From assembly GCF_000195315.1 (NCBI RefSeq), contig NC_015389.1, positions 930,001 to 994,000 of the forward strand: 64,000 nt of DNA, read 5' to 3'. Shown here one piece after another: positions 1 through 7,570 of the stretch. The position numbers and the translations under genes are program-made. The notes below the pieces were generated by a model. It did no database searches. It worked only from the letters and a program-made list of their open reading frames with translations, and had not been told where the DNA came from. The stretch's first letter is position 1. Each line of letters opens with the position of its first letter. This DNA is from Coriobacterium glomerans PW2. GTDB taxonomy: Bacteria > Actinomycetota > Coriobacteriia > Coriobacteriales > Coriobacteriaceae.

Positions 1-829
1 CTGAGTAGATATGGGTCGATCCCACGGCCGCCGCCCCCGCGCCGACGCCGATGAGAGAGGCGTCGCCGCCTCCTCCGAAGACCGGGGTTCCCTCGGCGAG
101 TCCGAGTGCGCGGGCGGCTCGATCGATCAGAGGTCCCACGTTGTCGGTGCCGTCGATGATACGCGGGAGATGATGTATGTCGACGCCGAACATGGTGCAC
201 ATCGTCGGGCTGAAGCCCGCCTTGTGGCTCCTTGTATCGAGCAGCAGCGTGCCGAAGGCGCTGTCACGGGTCATCACGAATCTTCCGGTGCACCTGAGAA
301 TCAGGTACTCCTTGATGTCGAGCCATTTGAAGACCTGGCCAAACACATGCGGCTCATGCGCTTTGACCCAAAGATATTTCCAGACAGGGTCCTTCACGCT
401 TGCCGGCACCGCGCCGGTTATGGCAAGCGAGCGAGCGAGCTTGATCGCGTTCATGCCCGCGATCTTGGGGCCGCGACCGAGGCCGTGCTCGATCTCGCGG
501 GTGGCGCGCTGATCCATGTAGCTCATCATGGGTCGCACGGGATTGCCCTGCCGATCCACCAGGACGAGCGCCTGCATCTGGGAGCACAGCGAGATGCCGT
601 GGATTTCATCGGACGCGAGCCCGCTTTGCGCCATGACCGCCGAAGAGGTGGCGCACATGGCTTCCCACAGCTCATCGGGATCTTGCTCCGCTGCGCCGCC
701 CTTCTCGATGTTCAGCGCGTAACCCGCCATCTTCGAGGCGACCAGCTCGATGCCTGAGGCGCTCACATCGTAGATACAGGTCTTGATTCCGGTCGTGCCC
801 ACGTCGCAGGCCATGATGAGATCGCTCAC
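1..829 (-). CDS. FGGY-family carbohydrate kinase (xylulokinase-like), partial
   Basis: Reading the minus strand from a GTG at 829 gives about 276 residues of an FGGY sugar kinase; the C-terminal half lies beyond the left edge of the window. The N-terminal phosphate-binding loop (DVGTTGIKTCIYD), the sugar-contact segment (SLCSQMQALVLVD), a YMDQRA motif and PVFGGGGDASLIGVGAG are those of the FGGY_N domain, which phosphorylates sugars or polyols with ATP in the cytosol. A purine-rich GAGGGG stretch precedes the GTG; an internal ATG at 814 is the alternative start. It is the third gene of a minus-strand operon, 35 bases after the aldolase. Kinase plus class II aldolase suggests a phosphorylate-then-cleave route for an unidentified sugar. 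The family is secure, the substrate is not. Confidence 0.85.
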   Translation of the reverse strand, partial: MSDLIMACDVGTTGIKTCIYDVSASGIELVASKMAGYALNIEKGGAAEQDPDELWEAMCATSSAVMAQSGLASDEIHGISLCSQMQALVLVDRQGNPVRPMMSYMDQRATREIEHGLGRGPKIAGMNAIKLARSLAITGAVPASVKDPVWKYLWVKAHEPHVFGQVFKWLDIKEYLILRCTGRFVMTRDSAFGTLLLDTRSHKAGFSPTMCTMFGVDIHHLPRIIDGTDNVGPLIDRAARALGLAEGTPVFGGGGDASLIGVGAGAAAVGSTHIYS

Positions 830-864
830 GTCCGCCCCTCCCGTCCTTTGATGCGCTCGGTGGC

Positions 865-2082
865 CTATCTCGCTGGGACCTTGATCTGCTTGGAGTATTT
901 CTTGAGGTAGACGATGCGCATGAGTCTGCAATCCAGATGTTTGAGCGGCACCGCGCCACCCAGGAGCGCGCCCCACAGATAGGCCCGACAGTTCTTCTCC
1001 ACGATCATGCGTATCGCATGGGCGTCATCGGCGTTCGCGGCGCAGCACAGCGCGCCGTTTCCGGCGAGCAGCACCGCAGATGAACTCGTGAGAGCCGATG
1101 CGGCTCGTCCAGCCGCATCGGATATCGTTCTCATCCGCGTGCCGACGATCTGCGCGAAGTCGTCGAGCAGGGGCCGCATCGTGATGCCCGCGCGCGATAC
1201 GGCGATGACATCGGGATCCGCTGCGTGCACGATGCATCGGATGCGGGGATTTTTCGCATAGACGCTGCGGTGCAGTCTCTGCTCGCGGGTGAGCGCGGAG
1301 TCCGGAGCATCCGGAGCGATCTCGACGCGGCTGCCAGCTTCGGTCAGAACCATGCCCTCGGGTGCGCGCTCGCTGTTTGCATAGCTCGCATACCGCGCCT
1401 CAAGGTCTGCTCGGGCGACATGTGAGTTCGCCGACAGGATCTCGACGGCGCGCCGTCGCATCTCATCGTCCAGATCTCCCGCATCGCACTGCTTCGCATC
1501 TGCGCGTCCATCCAGATATCGGTCGCACGCGAAACGTCTGGCTGCGGTCTCGAGATCGCGCGCGGCCGAAAAGGCCGCCTGCTCGTCTCTGCCGAAGCAG
1601 ACCGCGCCGTGATGGCTCATGATGATCGCGTGTCCGCGGGTGGATTCAAGCGCGCTGAGCACGTTTTTGCGCAGCGTCTTGGTACCGGGCAGACCGTATG
1701 CGGCGCAAGGGATCGTGCTGCTGAGTTCGGTGAGATCCAGTGCGGCATCGATAGAGGACAGTCCCGCTGCGCTCACGGCAGAGGCGTTTATCTGGTGCGT
1801 GTGGATGATGAAATTGACCCATGGTCTCGCGGCGTAGATCTCGGCGTGGACGCCCTTCTCGCTTGAGGGCTTCGTGTCCCCGTCCCAGCTGAGATCGTCG
1901 ATGCGGACGGGGACCATGTCATCTGGTGAGAGCGAGTTGTAGTCTCTGCCGCTTGGCGTGATCACGAACCGGTCGGCATCGAGCCGGCAGCTCACGTTGC
2001 CCCAGGTCCTGGCGATGAGGCCCGCGTCGATGAGGCGAATCCCAGCCTTTACGAGCGCCTCTCGGGCGCATTGCTCCTCCAT
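865..2082 (-). CDS. Tandem-domain class II aldolase/adducin family protein
   Basis: About 405 residues, roughly twice the length of a fuculose-phosphate aldolase. The N-terminal half has the full class II aldolase active site: the catalytic Glu in SSEKGVHAEIY, the zinc ligands of IIHTHQ and the third zinc His in IIMSHHGAVCFG. The C-terminal half has the same fold pattern (RSVYAKNPRIRCIVHAAD, VLLAGNGALC), but the second zinc His and the later His-Gly are gone, so it looks like a degenerate, non-catalytic copy. Start chosen at ATG 2082 because AGAAAGG lies just upstream; the frame stays open further upstream. It sits between the aminotransferase (41 bases upstream) and the FGGY kinase. Members cleave or epimerise sugar phosphates (FucA, AraD); the substrate here is unknown. 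Confidence 0.8.
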   Translation of the reverse strand: MEEQCAREALVKAGIRLIDAGLIARTWGNVSCRLDADRFVITPSGRDYNSLSPDDMVPVRIDDLSWDGDTKPSSEKGVHAEIYAARPWVNFIIHTHQINASAVSAAGLSSIDAALDLTELSSTIPCAAYGLPGTKTLRKNVLSALESTRGHAIIMSHHGAVCFGRDEQAAFSAARDLETAARRFACDRYLDGRADAKQCDAGDLDDEMRRRAVEILSANSHVARADLEARYASYANSERAPEGMVLTEAGSRVEIAPDAPDSALTREQRLHRSVYAKNPRIRCIVHAADPDVIAVSRAGITMRPLLDDFAQIVGTRMRTISDAAGRAASALTSSSAVLLAGNGALCCAANADDAHAIRMIVEKNCRAYLWGALLGGAVPLKHLDCRLMRIVYLKKYSKQIKVPAR

Positions 2083-2122
2083 GGCTTCCACCTTTCTTCG
2101 GTACCAGCGCTCGATTATCGAT

Positions 2123-3610
2123 TCACGCGGTCCCTGTTTCCACGCGCTCCACGGTATCGAAGACTCGCCCGAAGCGCTCGAGCGCGTCATCGATCATCTC
2201 CTCGGTGTAGGCTGCGCTCGTGTACAGTCTGCTGCCGGCCAGCGTCACGAGTCCCTCGGCCATATAGGCGCAGCCCATGTGCTCCATCTCCGCCTTGCGA
2301 AGCGACGTCTGCTTCAGGACCTCAGGGATCTTCCAGGGCTTGGACCAGTCGATCGAGAAGTGCATCGTCCCCACGGTCTCGAGATGGCATACCGACCCTT
2401 GGTTGAATGCGACGAACGGCAGGTTGTGTTCCTCGATGAGCCTCTTGAGACCGGCTGTGAGCCGATCTCCCATCTCTCCGGCGCGCCTCGCCGCATCGGT
2501 TCTCTCGATCTCGCACAAGGTGAAATAGCCCGCCACGCAGCTGATCGGGGTCGCCGCCAGCGTTCCGCCGATCAGAGCCTTGTGCACCTTCGGGCCACCG
2601 GCGATGCCGGCCGACAGATAGCTCATGTAGGCGCGCTTGCCGCCCAGCCCGCCGGCCCCGGGGTAGCCGCCGGCCACGACTTTGCCGAATACCGTGAGAT
2701 CGGGATCGACATCGAAGTAGCCCTGCGCGCCGGCCATGCCGATCCGAAATCCTGTGACGACTTCATCGAAGATGAGCAGTGCGCCGTATTTGCGGCAGAG
2801 GAATTCGACGCCGCGGTTGAAGTTCTTGTCGACGGGCGTCGTGCCGCTCTCCGGTCCGATCGGCTCGATCATGACGGCGGCGGTGCCGCCGTGGTGCTGG
2901 TTGCGCTTGAGAACCCGTTCGAGGTCCGCGAGATCATCGGGATAGAATTCCTGCGTATCCTTGAAGATGTGACGCGGTACGCCGTGGGCCTGCGTCCACT
3001 TTGAACCTGGGATGCGGATGCCGAAGGCGAGCTGATCGCTCCAACCGTGATAGGCTCCGCCCATCTTCACGACGTTGCGCTTCTTGGTGGCGAGTCTGGC
3101 GACGCGGATGGCGGCCATGCACGCCTCGGTGCCGGATCCGAGCATGCGGAACATCTCGACCGATTTCATGGAGTCGCAGATCTTCTGAGCCAGCCGGTAT
3201 TCGTATTCGTGGAACAGCCCCGTGCTCGGTCCGCATTCGTTGAGCAGATCGATGACCTTGCTGCGGACCTCGATCGGGTTTGAGCCGAGCACGGTGGGAC
3301 CACCGGCCTGAAGGAAATCATAGTATTCGTTTCCGTCGATATCGTACAGCTTTGCTCCCTCTGCCTTGGTGAATACGAGCGGAAAGGGATGGTTGAACGC
3401 GAGGTTGTGCTGGACGCCACCGGGAATGACCTCCTTGGCGCAGGTGATCATCTCCTTGGACCTCGCGCACCGCTTCTCGAAATACTGCTGCTCATACGCT
3501 TCGAGAGCCGTTTTGTTCACCGAATAGATGGGTTTGGCGATCAGAGCGTCGAGCGCTTGGTCGATCTGCTTCGCATCCGGATATTCCGATATCGCGAACC
3601 TGGTGTCCAT
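2123..3610 (-). CDS. Class III PLP-dependent aminotransferase (glutamate-1-semialdehyde aminomutase-like)
   Basis: 495 residues of the class III aminotransferase family, resembling glutamate-1-semialdehyde 2,1-aminomutase. Visible landmarks: GSGTEACMAAIRVAR (phosphate binding), KMGGAYHGWSD, the PLP-aspartate segment LLIFDEVVTGFR, and VFGKVVAGGYPGAGG with the probable Schiff-base lysine. It is about 60 residues longer at the N-terminus than HemL. A perfect AAGGAGG lies seven bases before ATG 3610. It is the first gene of an operon with a class II aldolase and an FGGY kinase, so a catabolic amino-sugar or amino-aldehyde role is more likely than tetrapyrrole synthesis; this is inference. The upstream promoter region carries a 16-bp palindrome. 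Confidence 0.85.
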   Translation of the reverse strand: MDTRFAISEYPDAKQIDQALDALIAKPIYSVNKTALEAYEQQYFEKRCARSKEMITCAKEVIPGGVQHNLAFNHPFPLVFTKAEGAKLYDIDGNEYYDFLQAGGPTVLGSNPIEVRSKVIDLLNECGPSTGLFHEYEYRLAQKICDSMKSVEMFRMLGSGTEACMAAIRVARLATKKRNVVKMGGAYHGWSDQLAFGIRIPGSKWTQAHGVPRHIFKDTQEFYPDDLADLERVLKRNQHHGGTAAVMIEPIGPESGTTPVDKNFNRGVEFLCRKYGALLIFDEVVTGFRIGMAGAQGYFDVDPDLTVFGKVVAGGYPGAGGLGGKRAYMSYLSAGIAGGPKVHKALIGGTLAATPISCVAGYFTLCEIERTDAARRAGEMGDRLTAGLKRLIEEHNLPFVAFNQGSVCHLETVGTMHFSIDWSKPWKIPEVLKQTSLRKAEMEHMGCAYMAEGLVTLAGSRLYTSAAYTEEMIDDALERFGRVFDTVERVETGTA

Positions 3611-3714
3611 ATATGCCTCCTTGAGAGCTTTTCTGACGGTCGGATCGAGAATCTTGCGATGAGTGTGAATCTATCGAGAACGGTATTCCTTGATCTGAGC
3701 TGGAACAAAGTTTA

Positions 3715-3738
3715 GAGCGAGCGCTCGCTCGATCTATA
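3715..3738 (-). promoter_or_regulatory. Palindromic operator candidate at the aldolase-operon promoter
   Basis: GAGCGAGCGCTCGCTC (3715-3730) is a perfect 16-bp palindrome with a central AGCGCT. On the minus strand a TATAGA hexamer (3738-3733) lies directly upstream of it, so the palindrome would sit at or just after the transcription start, where a repressor would block RNA polymerase. LacI/GalR-family operators often have such a symmetric centre. No good -35 hexamer is visible, and no regulator gene is nearby in the window. Confidence 0.4.
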
Positions 3739-3832
3739 GGAGCAACGTATTCTCATTTGCGGCGAGGCGCAAGGCTCAAGCTGAGAAGTCCCGTGAACGG
3801 TCGGTCTGATCGGTCGATGTGCATTGTCGCGT

Positions 3833-3960
3833 TCTGATTTCGAGGCGCACGCGGTGCCGCCTCGTGAAAACAAAAGCAGGCCACCGCATCTGTTCGCGAT
3901 GGTCTGCGATCTCTCTTGGAGCGGGCGACGGGAATCGAACCCGCTTCATCAGCTTGGAAG
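3833..3960. repeat. Left direct repeat of tRNA-Gly island (orphan tRNA 3' half plus terminator)
   Basis: These 128 bases align without gaps to 10644-10771, with about ten mismatches. The copy comprises the 3' half of tRNA-Gly on the minus strand (3917-3960, anticodon loop through CCA) and the hairpin downstream of it (arms 3877-3883 and 3900-3906, followed by a T-rich run on the minus strand). After 3960 the similarity stops abruptly. This is what is left when an element integrates into a tRNA gene and the displaced 3' half remains at the far end. Confidence 0.85.
3917..3960 (-). pseudogene. tRNA-Gly 3'-half remnant
   Basis: Forty-four bases identical, except for one position, to the 3' part of the intact tRNA-Gly at 10728-10801: half of the anticodon loop, the 3' anticodon strand, variable loop, T arm, acceptor 3' strand and CCA. 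The 5' half is absent; sequence after 3960 does not resemble tRNA. It cannot fold as a tRNA and is best read as an integration scar. Confidence 0.85.
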
Positions 3961-4220
3961 AGCCTCGATATCTAGCCTTCTTGCAGACCACCGCGGCGAA
4001 GAGATCGATCGGTGCGACCGCAGGCGTATTCATTCGCCGCTCGATCACATGTCGCCGTGGAATCTCGGAAAGCGAGACGCATCCTAAAGAAGATGTCCAA
4101 GTAAGTGTTACCAATACAGTCGGGCTCTGGCTATTGTGAGAGAAGATGAGAATCCCCTATCAAGAGATCACTCGGCCGGATGGTCCCGATGGAGTATAGG
4201 AAAAGCCCAAGTTAGGCAAC
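3961..4220. other. Non-coding left end of the island
   Basis: No convincing gene was found here. Short reading frames in all six frames lack ribosome-binding sites and recognisable motifs. Base composition becomes AT-richer from about 4080, marking foreign DNA. It separates the orphan tRNA half from the bacteriocin promoter region. Confidence 0.5.
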
Positions 4221-4235
4221 CTGGACGATGTCCAG
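4221..4235. promoter_or_regulatory. Inverted repeat upstream of the bacteriocin promoter
   Basis: CTGGAC-GAT-GTCCAG is a perfect 6+6 inverted repeat with a 3-base spacer, ending about 40 bases before the TATAAT hexamer. Position and symmetry fit a regulator-binding site (activator position) for the bacteriocin operon. No cognate regulator is encoded inside the island. Confidence 0.4.
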
Positions 4236-4275
4236 AAATTGTCCGCAGCCGCACTAGTTTTTTTTAAAAGAATTG

Positions 4276-4281
4276 TATAAT
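4276..4281 (+). promoter_or_regulatory. -10 hexamer of bacteriocin promoter
   Basis: A consensus TATAAT preceded by an A/T-rich run (TTTTTTTTAAAAG). No good -35 hexamer is seen at 17 bases, so activation by a bound factor is plausible. The ATG at 4280 lies inside this hexamer and therefore cannot be the start of the bacteriocin gene. Confidence 0.55.
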
Positions 4282-4339
4282 GCTTTTAAGACGTACGCAC
4301 GCGCACTTCGATTTACACGAAAGTGGCGGGAGGCTTGTT

Positions 4340-4714
4340 GTGTTTAATTACAAATCGTTTGCGTGTAAAGCGCTATTTGGTGCGGCTATAGGATGTACTT
4401 TGATGACTGGAGTGGCATATGCGAATCAGCCCTCTGGTCCACAAGCAAATGTTGAGCAGTCCTCTCTTCAACAGACATCACCTAAGCAATCGAAAGATGC
4501 TTCCGGTGGCACTTGGACATATGGGAACTATGGTGATATGCATATCCACTCCGATTTTTATCATCCAAGTAAAGACCATGGAAGCTCGTGCGAGTTGGAT
4601 GGACAGAATGCGACAAGTCCTGAGTGTGATGGCGGACAGACATCCCAAGCCTCTAAATGGTGCCTTGTTGATCTACCTTGGACGCTAGATAAGTACTGGT
4701 ATCATCTCTCCTAG
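4340..4714 (+). CDS. Lactococcin-972-family bacteriocin precursor
   Basis: 124 residues from GTG 4340, which has GGGAGG six bases upstream; an earlier in-frame ATG at 4280 overlaps the -10 hexamer. Residues 1-28 form a signal peptide (positive start, hydrophobic core, cut near GVAYA/NQ). The mature part has the lactococcin-972 pattern: GGTWTYG, then spaced Ser/Tyr/His (HSDFYHPSKDHGSS), a Ser/Gln-rich stretch, a tryptophan (ASKW) and an aromatic C-terminus (KYWYHLS). Lactococcin 972 is Sec-exported and blocks septum formation by binding lipid II in sensitive cells. Unlike the lactococcal peptide, the mature region carries three cysteines. The next gene encodes the permease typical of these loci. 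Confidence 0.75.
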   Translation: MFNYKSFACKALFGAAIGCTLMTGVAYANQPSGPQANVEQSSLQQTSPKQSKDASGGTWTYGNYGDMHIHSDFYHPSKDHGSSCELDGQNATSPECDGGQTSQASKWCLVDLPWTLDKYWYHLS

Positions 4715-4746
4715 TGCAAATTATTGATACCAGTGTTGATTTTCGG

Positions 4747-4775
4747 CCGGTTTGTGCGGTGCAAGCCGGTTTTTT
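4747..4775 (+). terminator. Attenuating terminator after the bacteriocin gene
   Basis: CCGGTTTG / CAAGCCGG stem (one G-U pair) with a 7-base loop, followed directly by six Ts. It lies between the bacteriocin and its permease gene, so it probably makes bacteriocin transcripts more abundant than transporter transcripts, a common layout in such loci. Confidence 0.75.
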
Positions 4776-4789
4776 GATGGGGGGCCGTG

Positions 4790-6826
4790 ATGCTGAAATG
4801 GTTGGTTCGCCTGAGCGCTGCCATACTCGCTTGTGCAATATGCTTTCTCTCGATATCGTATGCAGAAGCGCGACAGAACGGCGCACCTTTTGATGCAACT
4901 ATGTCTTTTACCATCGACTGTTCGGCTTCGGATCTATCTTCTGAGAGAGTTTTTACTGAGCTGAAGAACGTCGCAGATCGCTTTGGAACCCATATCGTCA
5001 GAATCAAAACCAACTCAGAGCAAAACCGCGATATAATCTGGCTGGCATCATCTTCTCCCTCGAATATGAGCCCGGCTGTAAATGGTCAGCAAATCCTGTG
5101 GCTTGATAGAACGCTTGCGGGTAGTCTTGTCACCTCGGATGAGGCGGGCACTTCGTCTCCGAACGGCGACTATCTAATTCCTGCAACAGCTGTAGGGGCG
5201 AAATCGGCGCTCGCCGATTGGGCAGGTGTCCACCGGGTCACATTTACGTGGAACGGAACTCGTGCACCCGACGATAATTTCTTTGCCGTTGTGCGATTCT
5301 GCACCTCAACCTCTGCGGGATTGTTGTACTTCTCCGCGGTGCTCTTTTTTGTCTGTGTTATCGTCTTTCGACTCGAGGAGAAAAGCAGAGACCATGCTCT
5401 TCTCGTACTGTACGGAAGATCGATTCGCTCAGTCAGAACCGAGCAGATCTTGGATATCGCAGTACCGGCACTGCCTGCTATGGTGATCAGCATGCTTGCT
5501 TTTCTTGCCTGTATCGCTTTAAGCGACCATGCCGTCCAATTCTTTGTGGTGTTGCCAGAAATCAAGATGGTCGTTCTCTTTACTTTGGCAATGCTTCTGA
5601 TCATGGGAGCGGGCCTCCTTATTGCTGCGAGACCATCTGTTCATCATATGCTGGAAGGGCGCGCCGCTACGAACAAAAGGCTGCGTATCTGTCGTTCCGT
5701 CTTTTTTCTCATCTCCATATGCATTTCCGTTTTCACCATCCCTCTCTCGGTTGTGGCTTTCGATCAAGCGACACTTGCTCTTCATGAGGCAAATTTTTTC
5801 AGGTCTCATCCCGAGGCCTCAAAGGTGTCTTTGCACGTCACCGGATACGATGGAGGGGCTCAGCTGATTCCAGAAAAAACGCTGGAGCCCTTTCTGATCA
5901 GCGCGGAGAAGCACGGGATCCTGAGACTGTCATACGATGTCTCGCAGGGAATCGAGTTGCGTGAGCAGGACCTGGGTCACTTCGATGGTCTTGCCATCGT
6001 CGATCGCCGCTACGTGTCCGACGCTGGAGTGAACGTCTGTGAAAACAACGATTCTTCGACGCGAGCGAGCCTTCCAGAAGGACCTCATCTGGTTCCCGTC
6101 ACGCTTGATAGCCTGCAACCGGATTCGCGCACGCGTATTCGCAGCATCGCCCATCTCTGGACACGGTCTGGGCAGGTGGATGATTCGATGACGGTTTGCA
6201 GATTTGTGGGCTCCGGTTTTCCCGTTCTCGGTCCGAATGTCGCCTCAGGTGGTAAGACGATCACCTATAGGAATCCTCTTGTCTTGCTGATCGACACCCC
6301 AACTGACAGTCTCAACGCGCGGTTTCTAGATTCGATGCTTTCAACGGGAAACATTTTCTTTTCTCAAAAGGATTTGATCCCGCAAATCGCTGATGAGAGC
6401 GACATGTCCCAATATATCTATTCTGTCGACAACCTCTCCGATGCGGCTTTGTATGCATATCAGAGGTTTACGATCATGCTGCGCACCTATGCTCTCGGCG
6501 CTGCGATGGCTTGTCTATCGCTTCTACTGCTTTGCATTCAGATGGCATGTATCTGGGCCATTGAGAACCGCCGCCGTATCTTTGCTCTCAGATCTGCCGG
6601 TAGAGGCTGGCTATCCATCTCTCTCGAAAAGTCAGCTCCGCTCCTGATTGCTCTTGCGGTCTGTGGCGCTATAGGTTTTCACTTCTGCATCTCTCGTGGC
6701 TATAACCTTTTCTATCTGTTGGCTGCTTGTCTTATCTTGGCTATGCTGGCATGTGTGGTGACGTTGGGCACGAGAAGCTTGGCCGCCATAAAAGTATTCA
6801 AATCAATAATCCACAGGGCGCACTAG
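4790..6826 (+). CDS. Bacteriocin-associated integral membrane protein (ABC permease / immunity type)
   Basis: About 678 residues from ATG 4790 (a GTG one codon earlier is possible; GGGGGG lies upstream). Topology by eye: one N-terminal hydrophobic helix, an extracytoplasmic segment, four helices between about residues 178 and 335, a large extracytoplasmic domain (about 340-560) and three C-terminal helices. This is the layout of the FtsX/MacB-like permeases that accompany lactococcin-972 genes and are thought to give export or immunity. It lies 12 bases after the attenuator and 10 bases before its ATPase. Codon use is less GC-biased than in flanking chromosomal genes, supporting transfer. No specific residues prove substrate. 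Confidence 0.7.
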   Translation: MLKWLVRLSAAILACAICFLSISYAEARQNGAPFDATMSFTIDCSASDLSSERVFTELKNVADRFGTHIVRIKTNSEQNRDIIWLASSSPSNMSPAVNGQQILWLDRTLAGSLVTSDEAGTSSPNGDYLIPATAVGAKSALADWAGVHRVTFTWNGTRAPDDNFFAVVRFCTSTSAGLLYFSAVLFFVCVIVFRLEEKSRDHALLVLYGRSIRSVRTEQILDIAVPALPAMVISMLAFLACIALSDHAVQFFVVLPEIKMVVLFTLAMLLIMGAGLLIAARPSVHHMLEGRAATNKRLRICRSVFFLISICISVFTIPLSVVAFDQATLALHEANFFRSHPEASKVSLHVTGYDGGAQLIPEKTLEPFLISAEKHGILRLSYDVSQGIELREQDLGHFDGLAIVDRRYVSDAGVNVCENNDSSTRASLPEGPHLVPVTLDSLQPDSRTRIRSIAHLWTRSGQVDDSMTVCRFVGSGFPVLGPNVASGGKTITYRNPLVLLIDTPTDSLNARFLDSMLSTGNIFFSQKDLIPQIADESDMSQYIYSVDNLSDAALYAYQRFTIMLRTYALGAAMACLSLLLLCIQMACIWAIENRRRIFALRSAGRGWLSISLEKSAPLLIALAVCGAIGFHFCISRGYNLFYLLAACLILAMLACVVTLGTRSLAAIKVFKSIIHRAH

Positions 6827-6836
6827 GAGGTTCGGT

Positions 6837-7478
6837 ATGGAACTGAGAATCGAAGGAGCGACTGTGCGGATAGGTGGTGAGGCGATATTCGAGAATGTTT
6901 CATGCACTCTGAAATCGGGTACGCTCAACGCCTTGATCGGACCATCGGGCTGCGGCAAGACCACACTGCTCAACTGCATCAGCCTTTTGCAACATCTTGA
7001 TGCCGGCAGCGTCTTTATCAACGGGGAGGAGGCCAGCGGTTGGCCGGAACGATACAGGAGGAGATTCTGGAGCAGAGATGCCGCTTTCATCTATCAGGAT
7101 AGCGGTGTGATCTATGATGAAAGCATATTTTACAATATCGCATTAAGAAGACGACCTCGCTTTTCCTGTTTTATCAACCGCTCTGCACTGAATACACGTG
7201 TCAGGAATGCGTTGGATGCAGTTCAGCTTGATCGTCCAGAGCGCGCATTGGCCTCAACGCTCTCGGGAGGCGAAAAGCAGCGGCTGGGAATTGCCCGGGC
7301 GATGTTCAAGGATGCCGCGGTACTGTTCGCCGACGAGCCGACGGCTTCTCTAGACAAAGCCAACCGCGACAACGTTGCATCTCTTCTAAGGGATTGCGTC
7401 AGCCGTGGGGCCCTGGTAGTCGTTGCAACGCATGATGCGCAGCTCGCGCGTCAGAGCGATCAATGCATCGAACTCTGA
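6837..7478 (+). CDS. ABC transporter ATP-binding protein, lactococcin-972 group
   Basis: 213 residues with complete ATPase motifs: Walker A GPSGCGKTT near residue 41, Q-loop IYQDSG, signature LSGGEKQRLGIAR, Walker B VLFADEPTASLD and a switch His (VVATHD). The short length fits the MacB/LolD-like ATPases found with lactococcin-972 bacteriocins. GGAGG lies eight bases before the ATG, and the gene is ten bases after the permease, so the two form one transporter. It powers movement or removal of the peptide at the inner face of the membrane; whether for export or self-protection cannot be told. Confidence 0.85.
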   Translation: MELRIEGATVRIGGEAIFENVSCTLKSGTLNALIGPSGCGKTTLLNCISLLQHLDAGSVFINGEEASGWPERYRRRFWSRDAAFIYQDSGVIYDESIFYNIALRRRPRFSCFINRSALNTRVRNALDAVQLDRPERALASTLSGGEKQRLGIARAMFKDAAVLFADEPTASLDKANRDNVASLLRDCVSRGALVVVATHDAQLARQSDQCIEL

Positions 7479-7570
7479 TATTTGAGTAAGCGATTTCAAT
7501 TATAGGCTGCAGAGGCTAGACAATCTGCTCTAATTTCCAATCAGACTGGTCAATTCTAGGCAGGTGACCC

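Noticed and set aside
4280-4339. ATG 4280 as the start of the bacteriocin gene.
   Set aside because: It lies within the -10 hexamer and lacks a ribosome-binding site; GTG 4340 has one and begins the signal peptide properly.
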